Part shown: piece after piece, positions 16,683 to 27,293 of the stretch | Numbering within the stretch: the stretch's first letter is position 1 | Layout: each line of letters starts with the position of its first letter | Assembly (NCBI RefSeq): GCF_002161235.1 | Contig: NZ_NFHE01000003.1 | Coordinates: 62,001-126,000 of the forward strand | DNA from: Pseudoflavonifractor sp. An85 | GTDB lineage: Bacteria > Bacillota > Clostridia > Oscillospirales > Oscillospiraceae | DNA length: 64,000 bases | Direction: 5' to 3' | The notes under the pieces: generated by a model | The model's database searches: none | The model's input: only the letters and a program-made list of their open reading frames with translations | Told to the model about the DNA's origin: nothing | Translations under genes and position numbers: made by a program

Positions 16683-18410
16683 TTAGCCCTTCAGGCCCTC
16701 AGCCCAGGCGGCGTAACGCTCCACCTTGGAAGCACAGTCGGCCTGGCTCTCGCCCCGGGTCAGGATGTACACCTTCACCTTGGGCTCGGTACCAGAGGGA
16801 CGGACGATGACGGAGGTGCCGTCCACCAGTTCGTAGCGCAGCACGTTGGAACCGGACAGCTCCATGGTGGTGCGTGCGCCGGTATTGGCATCCACCACAC
16901 TGCCGTCCTGGTAGTCCTTCCACTGAGCCACGGCAGTGCCGCCCACTTTCTTGGGAGGATTGGCGCGCAGGTCGGCCATGAGCTGAGCCATCTTCTTCAG
17001 GCCGTCCAGACCGGGCATCACCAGGTTCATGGTGCGCTCACCGAAGTGGCCATACTTCTCATACAGGCCCTGGAGGGCATCGTACAGAGTCATGCCCTGG
17101 CCGGCATACCAGGCGGCCATCTCAGTGAGGGCCACAGAAGCAGTGACAGCGTCCTTGTCCCGGACGAAGCTGCCCAGCATGTAGCCGAAGGACTCCTCAT
17201 AGGACATGATGACATTGCCCTCGCCGGAGCTCTCCAGCTGATCCTTCTTCTCGGCCAGGAACTTGAAGCCGGTGAAGGTATCGTAGCACTTCAGGCCGTT
17301 GTCCTCGGCCACCTTGCGGGCCATCTCGGTGGTCACCAGGCTCTTGAGGGCCACAGGGTTGGCGGGCATCTTGCCGGTGCGGGTCTTGGCGCCGATGAGG
17401 TAGTCCAGCAGCAGCACGCCGGTCTGGTTGCCGCTGATGACCACAAAGTCGTCGTCCTTGGTGCGCACCATGATGCCCACACGGTCAGCATCGGGGTCAG
17501 AGCCCAGAATAAAGTCGGCGCCCTCCCGCTTGGCGATGTCCACAGCCAGAGCAAAGCCCTCGGGATTCTCAGGGTTGGGGGAGACCACGGTGGGGAAGTC
17601 CCCGTCAATGATCATCTGCTGAGGCACGCAGATCACGTGCTTCATGCCCAGACGGCGCAGGGCCTCGGGGATGAGCTTGTAGCCAGTGCCATGGAAGGGG
17701 GTGAACACCATCTTGAAGGTGTCAGCCACAGCGTCCACAGCAGCCTGGTCGTTGACCTGCTCCATGACGTTGGCCAGGAACTTCTCGTCGGTCTCGGTAC
17801 CCATAATAGTGATGCGGCCCTCGGCCACAGCCTGGTCGTAATCCATGGTCTTGACGCTGTCGAACACATCCAGCTCCTGCATCTTGGCCGCCACCTTGTC
17901 GGCGGGAGCGGGGGGCAGCTGAGCGCCGTCGGACCAGTACACCTTGTAGCCGTTGTACTCCTTGGGGTTGTGGCTGGCGGTGACGTTGATACCGGCGATG
18001 CAGCCATACTCACGAATGGCGAAGGACAGCTCGGGGGTGGGGCGCAGGGACTCAAACAGACGCACGGGGATGCCGTTGGCAGCCATGACGCAGGCAGCCT
18101 CACGGGCAAACACATCGGAGTTGTTGCGGCAGTCGTAGCACACAGCCACGCCCTTGGCCACAGCCTCGGGGCCTTCCTCCAAAATCACCTGGGCAAAAGC
18201 CTGGGTGGCGTGGCGCACCACATGTACGTTCATCCGATACAGGCCCACGCCCATAGTACCGCGGAGACCGGCAGTGCCGAAGCTGAGCTGAGAGAAAAAG
18301 CGGGACTCAATTTCCTTCTCATCCCCGGCAATGGCGGTCAGCTCCGCCTTCTCCTCCTGGGACAGGGCCGGACTTTCCAGCCAACGCTGATACTGAGCTT
18401 TGTAATCCAT
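16683..18410 (-). CDS. Phosphohexomutase (phosphoglucomutase/phosphomannomutase, long PgcA type)
   Basis: The 575-residue enzyme interconverts hexose-1- and hexose-6-phosphates. Four domains are marked by the FGTAGLRGTMG N-terminal loop, the catalytic phosphoserine in TASHNPKEYNGYK (about residue 145), the Mg2+ loop GSDPDADR, the sugar loop SYEESFGYM with its glutamate, and the phosphate-binding RPSGTEPKVK. The length matches the Firmicutes PgcA class. It links the glucose-1-phosphate made by GlgP to glycolysis and to sugar-nucleotide supply for surface polysaccharides. AGGAGG precedes the ATG. Confidence 0.95.
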   Translation of the reverse strand: MDYKAQYQRWLESPALSQEEKAELTAIAGDEKEIESRFFSQLSFGTAGLRGTMGVGLYRMNVHVVRHATQAFAQVILEEGPEAVAKGVAVCYDCRNNSDVFAREAACVMAANGIPVRLFESLRPTPELSFAIREYGCIAGINVTASHNPKEYNGYKVYWSDGAQLPPAPADKVAAKMQELDVFDSVKTMDYDQAVAEGRITIMGTETDEKFLANVMEQVNDQAAVDAVADTFKMVFTPFHGTGYKLIPEALRRLGMKHVICVPQQMIIDGDFPTVVSPNPENPEGFALAVDIAKREGADFILGSDPDADRVGIMVRTKDDDFVVISGNQTGVLLLDYLIGAKTRTGKMPANPVALKSLVTTEMARKVAEDNGLKCYDTFTGFKFLAEKKDQLESSGEGNVIMSYEESFGYMLGSFVRDKDAVTASVALTEMAAWYAGQGMTLYDALQGLYEKYGHFGERTMNLVMPGLDGLKKMAQLMADLRANPPKKVGGTAVAQWKDYQDGSVVDANTGARTTMELSGSNVLRYELVDGTSVIVRPSGTEPKVKVYILTRGESQADCASKVERYAAWAEGLKG

Positions 18411-18451
18411 AGTAACTCCTCCTCAAAATTCTCAAGATTGAGCGTATATGT

Positions 18452-19693
18452 TTAAAAGGCAAAGTTGCCATCTACAAACACGGGAATCTCTTTCCCATCC
18501 TGGGTGGTACCCACAATGGACAGATCCTTAGTACCCACCATGAAGTCCACATGGGTCATGGACTGGTTGAGCCCCACAGCCTTCTGGCCCGCCTCGTCCA
18601 TGTCCTCGCCGCCCTTGACGCAGTTGGGATAGGCAGAACCATAGGCCAGGTGACAAGAGGCGTTTTCGTCAAACAGGGTATTGTAGAACAGGATACCGCT
18701 GTTGCGAATGGGGGAATCGTAGGGCACCAGGGCCACCTCGCCCAAATAGGCTGCACCCTCATCGGTGTTCACAGAGTTGCGCAGGTACTCCTCCCCTTCC
18801 TCGGCGTGGACACCCACGATCTTGCCATTTTCAAAGTCCATATAGAAATTCTTTACCAAGTTGCCGTTGAGGGCCAGAGGCATGGCAGCGTACACCCGGC
18901 CATTGACACCGTCCCAGCGGGGAGCGGTGAAAATCTCCTCGGTGGGCATGTTGGCCACAAACTCCACGCCACGGGGGGTGTCCTCACTGCCGCCCATCCA
19001 CACGTGGTTGTCGGGGAGGGTGATGGTCAAGTCGGTACCCAGAGAGTTGGTGTAGTGCAGGGACTTGAAGTTGTACTCGTTGAGCAGCTTGGCCCGACGG
19101 GCAGTGGCGTCCACGTGCTCCCGCCAACGCTCCACACCCTTGCCGTCTCCGGTGATGCGGCACACGGAGAAGATGGCCTCCCACAGTGCGTCAATGGCCT
19201 CCTCCCCCTTCTTGTCGGGGAACACCTTCTCTGCCCAGGCACGGGTGGGGTGGGCCCCAATAGACCACTGGAAGCGGTTGGCGCTCAGAGCGTCGTGCCA
19301 GGCCCGGGTGTTCTCGCCGGACACCCGCTGCCAGGCCTGGATGCGGCCAGAGTCCACACCCCGCAGCATCTCGGGGTCCGATCCGATGATGGACAGAGCG
19401 GTGCACCCCTCCTCCAGCATCCAGTCAAACTTGGCTTTCAAGTAGGCGGGGAACTCCTCAAACACCTGTTCATCTGCCTTCAGGTAGCGCTCCCGGGTGA
19501 CAAAGTCGTCGGTCCACTCCATCACCACGTCCTTGGCACCCCGGTCCAGGGCGGCCTGAGCACACAGGCGGGCCAGGGGTGCACACTCCACAGGAGCGGA
19601 CAGGCGCACCAGCTGTCCAGCCTGGATATTTAACCCAACTTCCACCAGGAGATGGGCGTATTCTTCCAATTTTTCCTTAAAATTAGGAACCAT
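18452..19693 (-). CDS. M29-family aminopeptidase (AmpS/PepS type)
   Basis: The 413-residue metallopeptidase starts MVPNFKEKLEEYAHLLVEVGLNIQ, the typical M29 opening, and shows the conserved blocks EVCTAP-like EIFTAPRWDGVNGRVYAAMPL, GVHAEEGEEYLRNSVNTDEGAAYLGEVALVP, and the late metal-ligand region with LFDENASCHLAYGSAYP and NQSMTHVDFMVGTKDLSI. The conserved E, E, H, Y, H and D residues needed for the di-metal centre are visible. It acts on N-termini of peptides in the cytoplasm. The ATG at 19693 has AAAGGAG upstream; a longer start would include that site. Confidence 0.93.
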   Translation of the reverse strand: MVPNFKEKLEEYAHLLVEVGLNIQAGQLVRLSAPVECAPLARLCAQAALDRGAKDVVMEWTDDFVTRERYLKADEQVFEEFPAYLKAKFDWMLEEGCTALSIIGSDPEMLRGVDSGRIQAWQRVSGENTRAWHDALSANRFQWSIGAHPTRAWAEKVFPDKKGEEAIDALWEAIFSVCRITGDGKGVERWREHVDATARRAKLLNEYNFKSLHYTNSLGTDLTITLPDNHVWMGGSEDTPRGVEFVANMPTEEIFTAPRWDGVNGRVYAAMPLALNGNLVKNFYMDFENGKIVGVHAEEGEEYLRNSVNTDEGAAYLGEVALVPYDSPIRNSGILFYNTLFDENASCHLAYGSAYPNCVKGGEDMDEAGQKAVGLNQSMTHVDFMVGTKDLSIVGTTQDGKEIPVFVDGNFAF

Positions 19694-19855
19694 AGGGTTG
19701 GTTCTCCTTTCGCTGTGCATTTCCCCCAGAAAGGGGATTTCAAGAAACTTTATTTATTATAACATCGTCCAGAAAAAAATACAAATCGGAAATTGCATTT
19801 TTTAGCGCAATGAAGTATAATCTTTTGTATATTAAAGTCTGGAGGTGCTTGCACC

Positions 19856-20869
19856 ATGTTGAAAACTGTCATTCCACCAGGGTACTCCCCCTGTCTGAAC
19901 CTGTACGATACCCAAAAAGCCATCGGCCTGCTCAAGCGTCTGTTTGAGGACAATCTGGGCGGGGCTCTGCATCTGCGTCGGGTGTCCGCTCCTCTGTTTG
20001 TGGAGGCCTCCACCGGCCTCAACGACGACCTCAACGGCGTGGAGCGGGCGGTGTCCTTTGACATCCCTGATGCCGGACGGGACGCCCAGGTGGTCCACTC
20101 CCTGGCCAAGTGGAAGCGCATGGCCCTGCACCGCTATCAGTTCTCCGTGGGCGAGGGTCTGTACACCGATATGAACGCCATCCGCCGGGACGAGGATCTG
20201 GACAACATCCACTCCGTCTACGTGGACCAGTGGGACTGGGAGAAGGTACTGGCCCCCCGGGACCGCAACGAGGCATATTTAAAAAACACGGTATCCACCA
20301 TTGTGGCAGCCCTGGCGGACACCCAGTCCACCCTCCGGGCGGTCTATCCCCAGCTCACCCCCCTGCCCCTGCTGGAGCGGGAGGTGTCCTTTGTCACCGC
20401 CCAGGAGCTGGAGGACTTGTGGCCGGATCTCTCCCCCAAGGAGCGGGAAAACGCCTGGGTCAAAGATCACCCCACCACCTTCCTCATGGGCATTGGCGCC
20501 CCCTTGAAGTCTGGTAAGCCCCACGACGGACGCGCCCCTGACTACGACGACTGGAACCTCAACGGGGATCTTCTGGTTTGGAACTCCGTGTTGGGCTGCG
20601 CCTTTGAAATTTCCTCCATGGGCATCCGGGTCAGCCCTGAATCCCTGGACCGCCAGCTCACTATGGCTGGCTGTGACGACCGCCGGGAGCTGCCCTTCCA
20701 CAAAATGCTGCTGGAAGGCAAGCTGCCTTTGACCATCGGCGGCGGTATCGGCCAGAGCCGGGTGTCCATGTACCTGCTGGGCAAGGCCCACATTGGCGAA
20801 GTTCAGGCCTCGGTGTGGGACGCCCAGACCTTGGAAGCCTGCCGGGATGCCGGCGTCATTCTGCTGTAA
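19856..20869 (+). CDS. asnA: Aspartate-ammonia ligase (asparagine synthetase A)
   Basis: The 337-residue enzyme makes asparagine from aspartate, ATP and ammonia and has the class II aminoacyl-tRNA-synthetase-like fold. Family signatures are the start (IPPGYSPCLNLYDTQKAI), LHLRRVSAPLFVEASTGLNDDLNG, YTDMNAIRRDE and the motif-3-like GGGIGQSRVSMYLLGKAHIGEVQ. GGAGGTG precedes the ATG. The aldo/keto reductase gene follows after 15 bp and may be cotranscribed. Together with asnS 2.7 kb downstream it provides Asn for translation. Confidence 0.97.
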   Translation: MLKTVIPPGYSPCLNLYDTQKAIGLLKRLFEDNLGGALHLRRVSAPLFVEASTGLNDDLNGVERAVSFDIPDAGRDAQVVHSLAKWKRMALHRYQFSVGEGLYTDMNAIRRDEDLDNIHSVYVDQWDWEKVLAPRDRNEAYLKNTVSTIVAALADTQSTLRAVYPQLTPLPLLEREVSFVTAQELEDLWPDLSPKERENAWVKDHPTTFLMGIGAPLKSGKPHDGRAPDYDDWNLNGDLLVWNSVLGCAFEISSMGIRVSPESLDRQLTMAGCDDRRELPFHKMLLEGKLPLTIGGGIGQSRVSMYLLGKAHIGEVQASVWDAQTLEACRDAGVILL

Positions 20870-20884
20870 CAGGGAGGGCGCGAA

Positions 20885-21997
20885 ATGAAAAAGCTTGGTT
20901 TTGGCTGTATGCGTTTCCCCCTCACCGATCCCGAGGACAACACATCCATTGATTTTCCCCAGGTGTGCCAGATGGTGGACTTGTTCCTGGAGCGGGACTT
21001 TACCTACTTTGACACCGCTTTTTTCTACCACGGCGGCACCAGCGAGGAAACAGTAAAGCGCGCCCTGGTACAGCGGCATCCCCGGGATTCCTTTACCCTG
21101 GCCACCAAACTCCCCCTGGTCAAGCTTAAAGAGGCCACAGCCCAGGAACAGGAGGAGACGTTCCAACTGCAACTGCAGCGGTGCGGCGTGGAGTTTTTTG
21201 ACTACTATCTGCTCCACTGTATCGACGACGAGAACTACGAGATCGCCCAGCGGTTGGACAGCTTCGCCTTTGTCCAGCAGAAGAAGGCGGAAGGGTACAT
21301 CCGTCAGGCAGGCTTCTCCTTCCACGGCACCCCGGAACTGCTGGAGGAAGTGCTCACCCAACACCCGGAAGTGGATTTTGTCCAGCTGCAAATCAACTAC
21401 CTGGACTGGGAAAATCCCAAGGTCCAATCCCGCCGCTGCTACGAGGTGGCGTTGGCCCACCACAAGCCGGTGGTGGTGATGGAGCCGGTGAAGGGCGGCA
21501 AGCTGGCCAATCCCTCCCCCACTGTACGGGAGATGTTCGCCGCTCTGGACCCCAACGCCTCCCCCTCCTCCTTTGCCATTCGCTTTGCCGCCTCTTTGGA
21601 GCATGTGTTCATGGTGCTCTCCGGCATGTCCTCCCTGGAGCAGGTGGAGGACAACACCGGGTATATGGCAGACTTCCGCCCCCTCTCCCCGGAGGAGGTA
21701 GCGGTAACCGAACGAGCCGCCCAGCAGATTCAAGCCGACGGCACCATTCCCTGCACCGCCTGTGGCTACTGCACCGACGGCTGCCCCCAGCGCATTCCCA
21801 TCCCCGCCCTGTTTGCTCTGTATAACCGGACCCTGGGCCAGCCTGGACTTCCCCACAAAAAGGAGTACCGGGAGCTGTGCGCCCAAGGCGCCCCCGCCTC
21901 CGCCTGTGTGGCCTGCCGCCAGTGTGAGGGGGCCTGTCCCCAGCATCTGGAGGTGGTGGAACTGTTGCAGCGGGTAGCAAGCGCATTTGAATCCTGA
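20885..21997 (+). CDS. Aldo/keto reductase with C-terminal 2[4Fe-4S] ferredoxin domain
   Basis: The 370-residue protein has a TIM-barrel aldo/keto reductase domain with the catalytic tetrad visible as FDTAFFYHGGTSE (Asp and Tyr), LATKLPL (Lys) and YLLHCID (His), followed by a C-terminal domain with two cysteine clusters, CTACGYCTDGCP and CVACRQCEGACP, which should bind two iron-sulfur clusters. Such fusions are frequent in anaerobes and may couple reduction to ferredoxin rather than only NAD(P)H. It is 15 bp behind asnA with GGAGGG ahead of its ATG. Substrate unknown. Confidence 0.92.
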   Translation: MKKLGFGCMRFPLTDPEDNTSIDFPQVCQMVDLFLERDFTYFDTAFFYHGGTSEETVKRALVQRHPRDSFTLATKLPLVKLKEATAQEQEETFQLQLQRCGVEFFDYYLLHCIDDENYEIAQRLDSFAFVQQKKAEGYIRQAGFSFHGTPELLEEVLTQHPEVDFVQLQINYLDWENPKVQSRRCYEVALAHHKPVVVMEPVKGGKLANPSPTVREMFAALDPNASPSSFAIRFAASLEHVFMVLSGMSSLEQVEDNTGYMADFRPLSPEEVAVTERAAQQIQADGTIPCTACGYCTDGCPQRIPIPALFALYNRTLGQPGLPHKKEYRELCAQGAPASACVACRQCEGACPQHLEVVELLQRVASAFES

Positions 21998-22002
21998 CCC
22001 CA

Positions 22003-22036
22003 ACGGGCCGCAAGTTGTTCTTGCGGCCCGTTTTTC
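22003..22036 (+). terminator. Terminator after asnA-aldo/keto reductase
   Basis: A perfect 12-bp stem (ACGGGCCGCAAG / CTTGCGGCCCGT) with a 5-nt loop is followed by TTTTTCC. Confidence 0.95.
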
Positions 22037-22132
22037 CATCTATCCTTTCAAAGTGACCGTCCGTCTCTGTTCTGTAGACAGCCCCTCGTTTTTTTCGTAT
22101 ACTCAAAGTACCTAGAGAAGGGAGGGAACGCC

Positions 22133-22576
22133 ATGAACGTGGAAGTGCATATTGACCCCCAGCTGACCCAGACCAAGGTGGTCATTCACGCCCCCGCCCG
22201 CTCCCCCCAGGTGGAACAGTTGGTACGCCAGTTGGAAGAACTGGCCGCTCCCGCCACTTTTACCGCCTTCCGTGACGGTGAAGCCCGGCTTCTTCCCCTC
22301 TCAGATATTCTCCGCTTCTACGCCGACGGCAAGGGGGTGTCCTGCCAGACCACCACAGGGACCTATACGGTGCGGGAGCGGCTGTATGAATTGGAGGAAA
22401 ACCTGGCCGGGACCCGCTTTGTACGGGTGTCCAACTCCGAGGTGGTAAATCTAAACCGAGTCACTGCCCTGGACCTGTCCCTCACTGGCACCATCAAAAT
22501 GACTTTGGAGGGTGGCACGACGGTATACGTCTCCCGGCGGTATGTAAAAAAGATCAAACAGGCACTGGATTTATGA
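22133..22576 (+). CDS. LytTR-domain DNA-binding regulator (no receiver domain)
   Basis: The 147-residue protein has a short N-terminal part (residues 1-50) and a LytTR DNA-binding domain from about 50 to the end (LLPLSDILRFYADGKGVSC, TYTVRERLYELEENLAGTRF, RVSNSEVVNLNRVTALD, TVYVSRRYVKKIKQAL). It lacks a receiver domain and is of the LytTR-DUF3021 type, in which an adjacent membrane protein restrains the regulator. It overlaps or abuts the membrane protein gene, supporting that pairing. AGGGAGG precedes the ATG. Confidence 0.88.
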   Translation: MNVEVHIDPQLTQTKVVIHAPARSPQVEQLVRQLEELAAPATFTAFRDGEARLLPLSDILRFYADGKGVSCQTTTGTYTVRERLYELEENLAGTRFVRVSNSEVVNLNRVTALDLSLTGTIKMTLEGGTTVYVSRRYVKKIKQALDL

Positions 22577-22590
22577 GAGGAGGGAAAGGG

Positions 22591-23418
22591 ATGCTCTTTG
22601 ACGACACAAAGCAAGCACAGCGCCGCATCACACTGGGCGCCCTGGCTGGAATAGCGGTTCATTTTCTGTTGATGTATGTATTGGGGACACTGGCTTTTTT
22701 AGGCTCTGAGGTAGCCGCCGTGTTTTCCTACCCCACCTGTTCCTTCCCACCCCCGTTTGAGGGCTGTGGAATTCTTCTGTCCTATCTACTATTTGCCCTC
22801 CTGGGAGCGGAAATTGGAGTATCCACCCTTCCCTTTGCAGACAGCGGCCCTTCTCTGATCGTGCGCACTGCGGCCCACTTTGCCCTCATGGTGGTCACCG
22901 TGGCCCTGTGGGCCGGGCTGAACTTCGGCAAATCAGGGGCTGTGTTCTGCCTTATCCTCCTGGCTTCGGCGTATGTGCTGATATGGCTTGGCCGCTGGGT
23001 GGGCTGGTATGTGGAGGTGGCCGCCATCCGGGCCAAGCTGGGACTGGCCCCTGGGCCCTCTCTCCTTCACTGGCGGGAAAGTCTACCCTATCTGGTGTTT
23101 GCCCTGGGGCTGTGCTTGGGGCTTCCCGCTCTCCTGCGCCTGTTAGACCCTCAGGACGTACCTGCCCTGTCTGGGGTGTTTTTTCCCTTCCTACTGCTAC
23201 CCATTGGCACCTTCTGCTCGGGTCTGTCCCTGGGGCATCGCCATGGCTTCTCCCCCCTGTATCCCGTGGCCTGCACCCTGTTCTCTTTAGCAGCTGTGTT
23301 TCTGTTGTTCAACGACTCCGCTCTATTTCACGCTGGCATCTCTCTGGTGTGCGCCCTGCTGGGCAACGGGGTGGGAACCCTGCTGAAAAAGTGGGCCAGA
23401 CGGAAAAATACCCGCTAG
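22591..23418 (+). CDS. Eight-helix membrane protein paired with LytTR regulator (DUF3021-like N-half)
   Basis: The 275-residue protein is almost entirely hydrophobic. The first half (helices at LGALAGIAVHFLLMYVLG, GILLSYLLFALLGAEIGV, FALMVVTVALWAGL, LILLASAYVLIWLGRWVGWY) has the four-helix plan of DUF3021 proteins, the usual partners of stand-alone LytTR regulators. A second four-helix block follows from about residue 155. That doubles the normal DUF3021 length (about 130-140). An ATG at 22573 overlaps the LytTR stop, but the ATG at 22591 with GGAGG seven bases upstream is better. It probably controls the LytTR protein. Confidence 0.75.
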   Translation: MLFDDTKQAQRRITLGALAGIAVHFLLMYVLGTLAFLGSEVAAVFSYPTCSFPPPFEGCGILLSYLLFALLGAEIGVSTLPFADSGPSLIVRTAAHFALMVVTVALWAGLNFGKSGAVFCLILLASAYVLIWLGRWVGWYVEVAAIRAKLGLAPGPSLLHWRESLPYLVFALGLCLGLPALLRLLDPQDVPALSGVFFPFLLLPIGTFCSGLSLGHRHGFSPLYPVACTLFSLAAVFLLFNDSALFHAGISLVCALLGNGVGTLLKKWARRKNTR

Positions 23419-23539
23419 CTTCCCCTCTTTTTTCCCTCAGCCCTTGCAAAATCTTCAGAAAATGGTATACTACCATCAACGCCTTTGGCACAATTCATTT
23501 GTGTCCTGATATATCATTTGAGAATTGAGGGAAAGTAGT

Positions 23540-24934
<1,395 letters not shown>

Positions 24935-24948
24935 TTTAAATTCAACAA

Positions 24949-24984
24949 GACACCCCCCGGACTGTGGAAGTCCGGGGGGTGTCT
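24949..24984. terminator. asnS terminator, shared with the convergent DUF4041 gene
   Basis: A perfect 15-bp stem (GACACCCCCCGGACT and complement) with short loop; T-richness is modest on the plus strand (TGTTCATATTG) and better on the minus strand. Confidence 0.75.
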
Positions 24985-24995
24985 GTTCATATTGT

Positions 24996-26276
24996 TTATT
25001 CTTGGAGTAGTGACTGTCTGTATTGTTCTGCTTCGGGTACATCTACCCATTCAACTGTCTTATCGAAGTTTTGGCGTACAACACGTTTAATTTCCTCCAA
25101 GCTAACTCGGAAAAATTCACGACGTCTATTAACCTTATTAACTTTTTGAGATTCAAATGCAGTATGTAAGGCACTTTCCAATGCTGGTGCATCCTCAGTA
25201 AAAATCAAGGCATGAACATCAAAGTTAAACGGAACAGATGCATCACCTAATTCATTGATTCGATCCATCGGTTCAAGCCGTCTTGTCATACCAATTTTAT
25301 AGACATCTTTTCCAAATGCGCCAATATTGCTAATGATGTAAACATATCCCGCTTTTTTGTTGGCTTCTCTGTAATCAACGTCAGCAATGGCTTTGCTCGT
25401 ATCAGTAATCAACGATTCCAAATTTCGTTTCTTTTCCATCAAGTCAGGTTCTTCACCATTTGCTTGAATCTGTTTGCACAACGCTTCCAACGCTTTCTGG
25501 TAATGGGCTTGTTCTTTTTCTAGTTTCTTTCTAGCCTCTTCAATCTCTTTTTGAACTTTCTTTTCTTCTCTCTCTTGTCTCTTTAGCTCTGCTATCCGCT
25601 CTTTTTCCTCTTGCTTTTTCTGGCGATAATCCAATGCAAGTAACAATTCCTGAATTTTCAAAGATATATAGCGTTGTGAGATGGCAATGGACATCATACT
25701 TCCCAGTTTTGAAATTTGCCGGCTAATACTATAGATACGCTCTTTGGACTTATCTACATTGGAAATTCTCACAGAAGCAACAATATCATCACATTCAACA
25801 TTAAACGCTCTAAGCAACAGTTTTTGCATATCTTTCAGCATTTTCTGCCCCTTTGAGGAACTCCCGTTTACTGTCCAGTTCATATTTCCTTGGCATGCTT
25901 CACCACATTTGATGCATTGCTTCTGCTCATCTCGAATGGCTTTCAACTTCTCTGCATACAGGTCGGAATTTGCAAATTCATACGTTGGCCTATAGATTCC
26001 GTACTCTTGCATGGAGATTTCCTCGTCCAAAGAATAGATTTTTCCGTTTTTCGCACCTATTTCTTGGTCAAGTTGAGCTATTTCACGCTGTCTACGCAAA
26101 GTTTCATTTTGTTGCTGGGACAGTATAGCCTCAATAGCTTCTTTTTGTGCTGTCAACAAGTTAATCTGCTCTTGCAAGTTGAGAATATCGTGTTGTTCCG
26201 GTGATAGTCTACGTTTCAGTTCATCAATCTCATTTTGTAGTGCTATTTCTTTCTTACTTGGACCAAACAACCCCAT
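24996..26276 (-). CDS. DUF4041-like coiled-coil protein with C-terminal T5orf172 (GIY-YIG-type) nuclease domain
   Basis: The 426-residue protein starts with coiled coil (about residues 8-80), has a CxxC...C pair (QCIKCGEACQGN) and a long charged coiled coil (KKQEEKERIAELKRQEREE) and ends with a T5orf172 domain, the GIY-YIG-related fold: YVYIISNIGAFGKDVYKIGMT, RINELGDASVPFNFDVHAL, LESALHTAFESQKVNKVNRRREFF. This architecture occurs in phage and defence-type islands. It is clearly A+T-richer than the flanking core genes and sits 54 bp behind the DUF4062 gene, so both were probably acquired together. Nuclease activity and target are inference. Confidence 0.8.
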   Translation of the reverse strand: MGLFGPSKKEIALQNEIDELKRRLSPEQHDILNLQEQINLLTAQKEAIEAILSQQQNETLRRQREIAQLDQEIGAKNGKIYSLDEEISMQEYGIYRPTYEFANSDLYAEKLKAIRDEQKQCIKCGEACQGNMNWTVNGSSSKGQKMLKDMQKLLLRAFNVECDDIVASVRISNVDKSKERIYSISRQISKLGSMMSIAISQRYISLKIQELLLALDYRQKKQEEKERIAELKRQEREEKKVQKEIEEARKKLEKEQAHYQKALEALCKQIQANGEEPDLMEKKRNLESLITDTSKAIADVDYREANKKAGYVYIISNIGAFGKDVYKIGMTRRLEPMDRINELGDASVPFNFDVHALIFTEDAPALESALHTAFESQKVNKVNRRREFFRVSLEEIKRVVRQNFDKTVEWVDVPEAEQYRQSLLQE

Positions 26277-26330
26277 GCCAAATGCCTTCTCTCCAACTAT
26301 ATTTCATCTAGTGTGCTCACTATGCATAAT

Positions 26331-27293
26331 TTAAAATGGCAATTCGTTTTCTAATTCATCTTCATATTTCCATACTATTCCTTCATTCAATTCAGTTTTA
26401 GAGCGAACATCCTTTATTCTTCCATTTTCTTCAAACAGATAGTTTTTAAGTACAAGCGTTGACCGACTGAATATTTCATTTCTTACATACTTTCTGATGT
26501 CCTGAGTGTCATCAACTTCTTGGCTTTCAAACTTCATCGCAGTCATAAAATCATCCAATGCATTAATGTTCTCTGCAAATAATACCGCTCTTCCTAATCC
26601 TAGATGTTTGGAAATACGATTGACTACACGATTTGAAGCTAATATAGTACCATTAAACTTACGAAAAAAGTCATCGTGTTGAATAGAAAAATCATTCATC
26701 ATCTGTTTCATTTGTTCCACTGAAGCTTGTAGATTATACACTGTCTGTGCTTCAGTAAGACTAGCCTCTCTAGCCAACAAATTCTGGAATAGTCCAGCAA
26801 ATTGCGATTTAAGAACACTGATAATGTCGTCCGTTGTTCCAAAGTCTAGTATAGGATGATTTTTAACTTCAGATTTGAGTTCAAGGATAAACTCATGAAT
26901 TTTGGGATTGTCCGTATATGCAGATTTGAAATTTTCATTATCTTTGTTCAATGCATAGGTACGATTTTCGATTGACACGTCATGTGATATAAAGACATAC
27001 ACTTTCTTTTTATTTCGGATGGCCGCCTGAATTTCGTGCATTGTAATAGACAGTTCGTCATTACTGGCAGATGCAGTCCCAAAGTGATTACCTATAATGC
27101 AAACGACGATATCACAGCTAGATAACTCTTGATAGCAATCTATTTCCAAATCTTGATTCTGTGTGTATGCCACGCCCGAACGCTCATGCATTACTATTTC
27201 ATACCCTAATCCTTCAAGAAAATTGCCTATATTGTTTCGCACTTGGCGTAAATCGTAATATGTCGAACTGATAAAAACTCTTGGTGCCGCCAC
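26331..27293 (-). CDS. DUF4062-domain protein, putative nucleotide-processing sensor/effector
   Basis: The 320-residue protein opens with PRVFISSTYYDLRQVRNNIGNFLEGLGYE, the signature of DUF4062, a Rossmannoid TIR/deoxyribosyltransferase-like fold. Conserved pieces include CYQELSSCDIVVCIIGNHFG and SITMHEIQAAIRNKKKVYVFIS, with the acidic residue of MHEIQAA in the position of the family's candidate catalytic glutamate. A helical region follows (residues 170-300) without a recognised partner domain. Base composition is A+T-rich relative to the core. It is first of a two-gene minus-strand unit with the DUF4041/T5orf172 gene. A defence role is inferred from domain types and island setting, not shown. 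Confidence 0.8.
   Translation of the reverse strand: MAAPRVFISSTYYDLRQVRNNIGNFLEGLGYEIVMHERSGVAYTQNQDLEIDCYQELSSCDIVVCIIGNHFGTASASNDELSITMHEIQAAIRNKKKVYVFISHDVSIENRTYALNKDNENFKSAYTDNPKIHEFILELKSEVKNHPILDFGTTDDIISVLKSQFAGLFQNLLAREASLTEAQTVYNLQASVEQMKQMMNDFSIQHDDFFRKFNGTILASNRVVNRISKHLGLGRAVLFAENINALDDFMTAMKFESQEVDDTQDIRKYVRNEIFSRSTLVLKNYLFEENGRIKDVRSKTELNEGIVWKYEDELENELPF

Noticed and set aside
16656-18455. 599-codon plus-strand frame opposite the phosphohexomutase
   Set aside because: Shadow of the real gene; the translation is low-complexity and has no motif.
20279-22039. 586-codon minus-strand frame opposite asnA and the aldo/keto reductase
   Set aside because: Shadow spanning two clear plus-strand genes.
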